Shown one piece after another: positions 6,850-9,565 of a stretch of DNA of 9,565 bases (positions are counted from its first letter, which is position 1; each line of letters opens with the position of its first letter). The position numbers and the translations under genes are program-made. The DNA comes from Fidelibacterota bacterium UBA7303 (GTDB taxonomy: Bacteria; Fidelibacterota; Marinisomatia; Marinisomatales; UBA1611). The notes beneath the pieces were generated by a model, which worked only from the letters and a program-made list of their open reading frames with translations, was not told the DNA's origin and searched no databases. The stretch covers positions 1 through 9,565 of the forward strand of contig DKQR01000126.1 of assembly GCA_002471805.1 (NCBI GenBank), read 5' to 3'.

Positions 6850-7085
6850 TCTTCGCATACTGTCCCCGTTACCGTGGGCTGTAACCTATCCCGGTTAATA
6901 ACCGCCTCATTCTCCTTATCAATCATCTGCTCTTTAATTCTTTCCATATCGCCCAATAGTTTTTTATATGGGCCTGAGTATATTCTGTTTCTATCGTCAG
7001 ATATAAATGTTTTCAGGGCATTGATATGAATTTCAACCTCCTGCTTGGAATATCTTATTGTTGCTATGCACCTTGGTTTATTCAT
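6846..7085 (-). CDS. Small hypothetical helical protein (79 aa)
   Basis: Not recognised. The 79 aa begin with a short strand-like segment (RCIATIRYS), followed by a long charged helix from about residue 13 to 62 (KQEVEIHINALKTFI, then YKKLLGDMERIKEQMIDKENEAV), which probably forms a coiled coil. The tail is polar. No metal or catalytic motif is present; the two cysteines (C6, C77) are isolated. The ATG overlaps the TGA of the upstream PD-(D/E)XK-like gene by ATGA, and its stop overlaps the zinc-ribbon start by ATGA, so it is embedded in the coupled recombination operon. A dimerisation or adaptor role is possible but unproven. Confidence 0.78.
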   Translation of the reverse strand: MNKPRCIATIRYSKQEVEIHINALKTFISDDRNRIYSGPYKKLLGDMERIKEQMIDKENEAVINRDRLQPTVTGTVCEE

Positions 7086-7552
7086 GCTATCTCATTTGCG
7101 TATTTTACGGGCAAGTAGGCATTAGTCCGTATTGCTGTACCGCCGTTTATCGTTTTGCGTGTTAGTGTTCTTTTAATGTTAAAGCCGAATCTAAATTCTC
7201 CAAACTCATCAGTTATCTTCCAATAGAAAACTAATTCATCCGGAATAAGATATAGAAACCCAAAGAAGGGAACTCTGAGCATCTCAGATATTTTCTTGCC
7301 ATCCATTATTTTATTAAATGTAACCAGCCAAGATTTATAATCTAACAGTTCCATGTAACTCATGTCCCGGCACTTAGATTCAAAGATTCCTGAGATTTGA
7401 TCCTCTTTCACAATTATACCATCTATCTTTGAGTCCATCTTCTTAGGAGTTTCAATCAGTTGTACAGAAAAACTGTGTTCAATTTTTTCAAGCATCTTTT
7501 TCTCATGCCTTAAAGACTCCTGCCCTTTCTTTGTATTAATATCTAAGTCCAT
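7082..7552 (-). CDS. PD-(D/E)XK nuclease-like protein (156 aa)
   Basis: The N-terminal helix (GQESLRHEKKMLEKIE, residues 10-25) supplies a candidate motif-I Glu (E12, E17 or E22). KMDSKIDGIIV gives the motif-II Asp (D44), and ISGIFESKCRDM gives E58-x-K60. The strand-Asp-strand-ExK order and spacing (14 residues from D44 to E58) fit the PD-(D/E)XK fold used by resolvases and restriction-type nucleases. A Trp/Lys helix follows (LLDYKSWLVTFNKI), then PFFGFLYLIPDELVFYWKI, resembling phage nuclease proteins of this size. Unlike the 109 aa resolvase-like product, the full D...ExK set is intact. The start overlaps the upstream TAA (TAATG) with no strong SD, so translation is coupled. Likely role: DNA end or branch processing alongside the other nucleases. 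Specificity cannot be told from sequence. Confidence 0.8.
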   Translation of the reverse strand: MDLDINTKKGQESLRHEKKMLEKIEHSFSVQLIETPKKMDSKIDGIIVKEDQISGIFESKCRDMSYMELLDYKSWLVTFNKIMDGKKISEMLRVPFFGFLYLIPDELVFYWKITDEFGEFRFGFNIKRTLTRKTINGGTAIRTNAYLPVKYANEIA

Positions 7553-8028
7553 TAGAACGGCACCGGTGCCTTTTTCAATACCTGCACAACCCTTGCAACA
7601 GGGTAAGATACAGAATTCTCATTTTCATTGGTAAATTCTTTTAAGGAGACATCAATTAAAACCTTCGCCCCCTTTACATCACTTTGATAAAGGAAGGGCA
7701 GTTGCCCACCCTTCTCTTCATCGTTGCGGAGTCCCATCATGGATAGGAATTTTGCGTAACCCCAATTCTTTTTATGCTCATAGAGATGTCCATCAACTTT
7801 TTTATACCGGAATATTCCATTATCTTTTACCCTCTCGCCTTCCACCTTAGGGTGTTCATCTACATCAACCATATATTCAGGTTTGAATATGTCGGCAATA
7901 TAGTTTCCAAACTTCATATCTTCAATTATATCAAGGGATACAACGGATGCAGTGTACCTGCCTTCCGGTACCCCCTTCTTAATTAAATCAAATCCAGCCG
8001 GATAATATGCATCTCCTATATCAGGCAT
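7552..8028 (-). CDS. Putative OB-type ssDNA-binding protein, DUF669-like (158 aa)
   Basis: The GRYTASVVSLDIIEDMKFGNYIADIFKPEY segment, a central DNGIFRYKK, the WGYAKFLSMMGL helix and late strands (KGAKVLIDVSLKEFTNENENSVSYPVARVV) give an alternating beta pattern with one helix. Phage DUF669-like and other small ssDNA-binding proteins look like this (resemblance from memory). The C-terminus is KKAPVPF, ending Pro-Phe as in the SSB tip, though without the usual acidic run. It lies downstream of a RecB-type nuclease and upstream of a second nuclease, where phage recombination operons often carry their ssDNA-binding protein. The ATG overlaps the previous gene's end by 8 bases; an AGGGA lies very close to the start. 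No other in-frame ATG exists before residue 38, so the start is sound. Role assignment is moderate. Confidence 0.8.
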   Translation of the reverse strand: MPDIGDAYYPAGFDLIKKGVPEGRYTASVVSLDIIEDMKFGNYIADIFKPEYMVDVDEHPKVEGERVKDNGIFRYKKVDGHLYEHKKNWGYAKFLSMMGLRNDEEKGGQLPFLYQSDVKGAKVLIDVSLKEFTNENENSVSYPVARVVQVLKKAPVPF

Positions 8029-8434
8029 TTCCCTGAGCTTGTTTCATTTCCTGAATACGCTCAAGGCTTGTATCAAGGTTGCCTAATGTGATCTTGCCTT
8101 CTTTCAGGGCTTTCATCACCTTGTTGGCATTTCTCTTGCCCAATCCCTCAACGGCTTCCTTGATCTTGTTTTCAACATGGTTCTCATCTGTGATCTTCTC
8201 ACCATTGGTGGCCTCAACCACCTTATCAACAAGCTCTTCATCAGGCGACTTTTTAGAGTCGCTGATGATCTTTTTCAGCCCTTCGATACCATGCATGACA
8301 AAATAAACCCATCTGTCTATCTCATCCATAGTCTCTTTGTTTAAGGGCATCTCTTTCTTGAAGGCCTCGATGGCAAATCCATGCCGTACCTTGCCTTCTG
8401 CTATTTTATCCCAGTTGGGATTGCCATTACTCAT
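8021..8434 (-). CDS. Helical hypothetical protein of the recombination operon (137 aa)
   Basis: I start this gene at 8434, not at the longer in-frame ATG at 8509. The 8434 ATG overlaps the nuclease stop as ATGA and has AAAAGGAGA 6 bases upstream. The extra 25 residues of the long form (Arg/Lys/Leu-rich) are an out-of-frame reading of the nuclease C-terminus. The 137 aa open with NPNWDKIAEGKVRHGFAIEAF, a motif I associate with phage proteins next to RecB-like nucleases, then a helix around DEIDRWVYFVMHGIEGLKKI. The second half is a Lys/Glu-rich all-helical segment with a GLGKRNANKVMKAL stretch like a small DNA-binding helix-turn. No catalytic motif, signal peptide or membrane segment is visible. 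Its function is unknown; tight coupling to the nuclease on one side and the OB-type protein on the other suggests a partner or loader. Confidence 0.82.
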   Translation of the reverse strand: MSNGNPNWDKIAEGKVRHGFAIEAFKKEMPLNKETMDEIDRWVYFVMHGIEGLKKIISDSKKSPDEELVDKVVEATNGEKITDENHVENKIKEAVEGLGKRNANKVMKALKEGKITLGNLDTSLERIQEMKQAQGNA

Positions 8435-9159
8435 AGCTCGTCTCCTTTTGCTTTTAACCCGCCTCCGCAGACTTCCCAGAAGTTGCAGTATTTGGGGTTG
8501 CATTCCCATGAATACACGGGAGCTACACCAAGTTCTATAGGCGGATTTCCTTTCTTAAATTTTTCTCGTACATCTCTCCAGTATTTTTTAGCTCCATCAA
8601 TATAGGATGTTGATATTATTTTCTCCCTCATATCGGAGTTGTCTTTCTTATAATAAAGGAGAGCAAGCTTGTCAAGGCGTTCGCCAGATTCAATCTCATA
8701 CCACCATCCATATGTACCAAGCTGAAGGAAGTAGTTCTCTGCCGGATTTGGGTCAGGGGCTCTGCCAAATAACTGCTTCCATTTCCAAGCGTTACAGGTC
8801 TTGATGTCGTATAGTGTTTTATCCTGAACGATAATAACATCAAGAAAGCCCCTGACGTTTACCTCCGGTATGCGTATCTCCCTTTCAATAAATATACTTG
8901 TCCCATTGTTCTCTGCGTAATCCCTTATGGCGTTTTGCATATCCTCATGCACCAAGTCACCCATGCGGAACAGCCTTAGGGTATCGTCACCAACGGGCTT
9001 GGGTGTAACACCGGCTATATGCTGAAAATAATGCTTACGCATACACATCCCTGATGCAGAGCCGTGGAACCATTCCTGATACCCCTCATACCGCTTACGC
9101 CGGTGCATCTCATTCTTGCTCCTTAGCCAGTTGTTATAGATTTTTATTAAGTCTAACAT
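8431..9159 (-). CDS. RecB/Cas4-like PD-(D/E)XK exonuclease with probable Fe-S cluster (242 aa)
   Basis: All nuclease motifs of the RecB/Cas4/AddB-type family are visible: H71 in RMGDLVHEDMQ, D107 in RGFLDVI, D118-x-K120 in LYDIKT, and the Q146-x3-Y150 motif in FLQLGTYGWW. One cysteine before the fold (C39 in SGMCMRKHYF) and three at the C-terminus (C220, C225, C231 in ECNPKYCNFWEVCGGG) match the one-plus-three arrangement that holds a 4Fe-4S cluster in Cas4 and AddB. The length (242 aa) is that of a stand-alone nuclease domain without helicase. Expected activity: metal-dependent exonuclease or end-resection, making ssDNA for the operon's other proteins; 5'-3' or 3'-5' polarity cannot be told. 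The SD GGAGGAAG lies just before the ATG, preceded by a structured leader. The stop overlaps the next start as ATGA. No cas1 or cas2 is nearby, so a CRISPR role is unlikely. Confidence 0.92.
   Translation of the reverse strand: MLDLIKIYNNWLRSKNEMHRRKRYEGYQEWFHGSASGMCMRKHYFQHIAGVTPKPVGDDTLRLFRMGDLVHEDMQNAIRDYAENNGTSIFIEREIRIPEVNVRGFLDVIIVQDKTLYDIKTCNAWKWKQLFGRAPDPNPAENYFLQLGTYGWWYEIESGERLDKLALLYYKKDNSDMREKIISTSYIDGAKKYWRDVREKFKKGNPPIELGVAPVYSWECNPKYCNFWEVCGGGLKAKGDEL
8441..8449 (-). promoter_or_regulatory. Ribosome binding site fixing the 137 aa start
   Basis: AAAAGGAGA on the minus strand lies 6 bases before the ATG at 8434 and within the last codons of the nuclease gene. It argues for this start over the in-frame ATG at 8509, which would produce a 75-base overlap with no SD. 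Confidence 0.75.
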
Positions 9160-9181
9160 ACTTCCTCCACATTAAAAAGGT

Positions 9182-9258
9182 CGGGGCAGGATTTTGGTGT
9201 GCGTAGTTGTAGGAGCCCAAACTGGGGAATGAATAAAACCAGTCTGGTACCTGCCCCG
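9182..9258 (-). promoter_or_regulatory. Structured leader / attenuator candidate before the Fe-S nuclease
   Basis: A perfect 9-bp GC-rich stem pairs 9182-9190 (CGGGGCAGG) with 9250-9258 (CCTGCCCCG), enclosing 59 nt. Inside are two further dyads: ACCAG/CTGGT around 9239-9249, and CCCA-AAC-TGGG near 9216-9226. On the minus strand the stem is followed by ACCTTTTTAATG, then the nuclease's SD. The layout (multi-arm element, strong closing stem, T5, RBS) fits an attenuator, a terminator of the upstream gene or a protein-binding leader. The 77-nt span recalls a tRNA, but no T-arm consensus, D-arm or anticodon stem fits. Confidence 0.4.
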
Positions 9259-9267
9259 GGGGTAAAA

Positions 9268-9471
9268 TTATTTATCAATTTCATTTACGTAGATAGCCCA
9301 TCCGTCCTTTGAGTACAGATTAATCTCATACTCTTGTCCGTCCGTGGATATTATTTTGATTGTCCTGAAGAATTTCGAGTTTAAACCACTGAATTCAGTT
9401 ATTTTGTCAAACTCGATTGACTTAACGTCGTGGATGTCAATTTCCGATTGTTTTCCTAAATGTGCTTTCAT
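9268..9471 (-). CDS. Small hypothetical protein (67 aa; 76 aa if started at 9498)
   Basis: Not recognised. The body, DIHDVKSIEFDKITEF then FFRTIKIISTDGQEYEINLYSKDGWAIYVNEIDK, reads as a run of short beta strands with turns, suggesting a small beta-sheet protein. Two starts are possible. The ATG at 9471 has AAAGGA 8 bases upstream. The ATG at 9498 has GGGAG only about 4 bases away and would overlap the probable upstream gene by 62 bases instead of 35. I prefer 9471. The stop lies at the foot of the structured leader of the nuclease gene, so this gene may be transcribed with it, subject to that element. No function can be assigned. Confidence 0.65.
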   Translation of the reverse strand: MKAHLGKQSEIDIHDVKSIEFDKITEFSGLNSKFFRTIKIISTDGQEYEINLYSKDGWAIYVNEIDK

Positions 9472-9565
9472 TATTTTTATCCTTTCGATTTGATTCATTT
9501 AGCTCCCACCCCTCTCTGAACTTCTCCATCAGCTCATCATATTCAACTAATGCTTTAGATACGTG
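9437..9565 (-). CDS. C-terminal end of an unknown gene (window-truncated)
   Basis: Of the three minus-strand frames entering from the right edge, two close within about 6 codons. This one runs 42 codons to a TGA at 9437-9439. The peptide begins HVSKALVEYDELMEKFREGW and continues as a polar, Asn/Lys-rich tail ending FRKTIGN. The first half looks like a genuine charged helix; the tail looks disordered. It would overlap the following small gene by 35 bases or more, which is long for this window. Either the tail is an extension caused by loss of an earlier stop, or the small gene's start is later. Only the fragment is visible, so no family can be named. Confidence 0.45.
   Translation of the reverse strand, partial: HVSKALVEYDELMEKFREGWELNESNRKDKNNESTFRKTIGN

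Noticed and set aside
8435..8509. N-terminal extension giving the 137 aa protein 162 residues
   Set aside because: It overlaps the nuclease C-terminus (including its cluster cysteines) by 75 bases in another frame, has no SD and is Arg/Leu-rich noise. The 8434 start has ATGA coupling and a strong SD.
8079..8605. Several 65-75 aa plus-strand frames opposite the 137 and 242 aa genes
   Set aside because: Their composition is Ser/Leu/Pro-rich antisense reading. They overlap one another and lie opposite motif-bearing genes.
8628..8843. 71 aa minus-strand frame inside the nuclease gene
   Set aside because: It is an alternative frame of a gene with complete nuclease motifs, has no SD and is low quality.
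8431..9159. CRISPR adaptation gene (cas4)
   Set aside because: The family is Cas4-like, but no cas1, cas2, other cas gene or repeat array is present, and the neighbours are phage recombination-type genes.
9182..9258. Possible tRNA, given the 77-nt span and paired ends
   Set aside because: No GTTC-type T-loop, no D-arm guanines and no 5-bp anticodon stem with a 7-nt loop on either strand.

Overview
The window looks like part of the genome of a lytic-type, probably tailed, bacteriophage, most likely from metagenomic or otherwise undersampled sequence. The evidence is tight gene packing, ATGA/TAATG overlaps, strong Shine-Dalgarno sites, many very small genes, one very large virion-type protein and a block of DNA-recombination nucleases. 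No integrase, repressor, tRNA, CRISPR array or insertion sequence is visible. The DNA is AT-rich, and AGG/AGA arginine and ATA isoleucine codons are common. The GGAGG-type ribosome binding sites point to a host with an ordinary anti-SD sequence, but the sequence does not name the host.

Layout. Positions 1-5329 (+ strand) are the end of a late, structural module. It holds an acidic, coiled-coil protein that is truncated by the window edge, followed one base later by a 1304-residue protein. That protein resembles the giant internal-virion or ejection-type (also 'large polyvalent') proteins of podovirus-like phages. Positions 5326-9565 (- strand) are a convergent block of at least 13 small genes, read right to left. 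In transcription order these are: the end of an unknown gene; a 67-76 aa protein; a structured leader; a RecB/Cas4-like Fe-S nuclease (242 aa); a helical protein (137 aa); a probable OB-type ssDNA-binding protein (158 aa); a second PD-(D/E)XK-like protein (156 aa); a small helical protein (79 aa); a 56 aa zinc ribbon; a Holliday-junction-resolvase-like protein (109 aa); a 65 aa protein; and a 69 aa protein ending in Pro-Phe. A hairpin terminator candidate follows, and then a Cys-rich 81 aa gene and a 64 aa gene.

How they fit together. The minus-strand block reads as a recombination and DNA-metabolism operon. It combines end-processing and branch-cleaving nucleases with ssDNA-binding or accessory proteins, and translational coupling runs through most of it. 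Two of its products end in Pro-Phe, like the protein-docking tip of bacterial SSB. The two modules meet tail to tail with a 4-base overlap. The minus-strand transcript appears to end at a hairpin plus T-tract that lies inside the last codons of the giant virion gene. There is no gene-free stretch above 300 bases. The two gaps (5766-5928 and 9160-9267) both carry inverted repeats.
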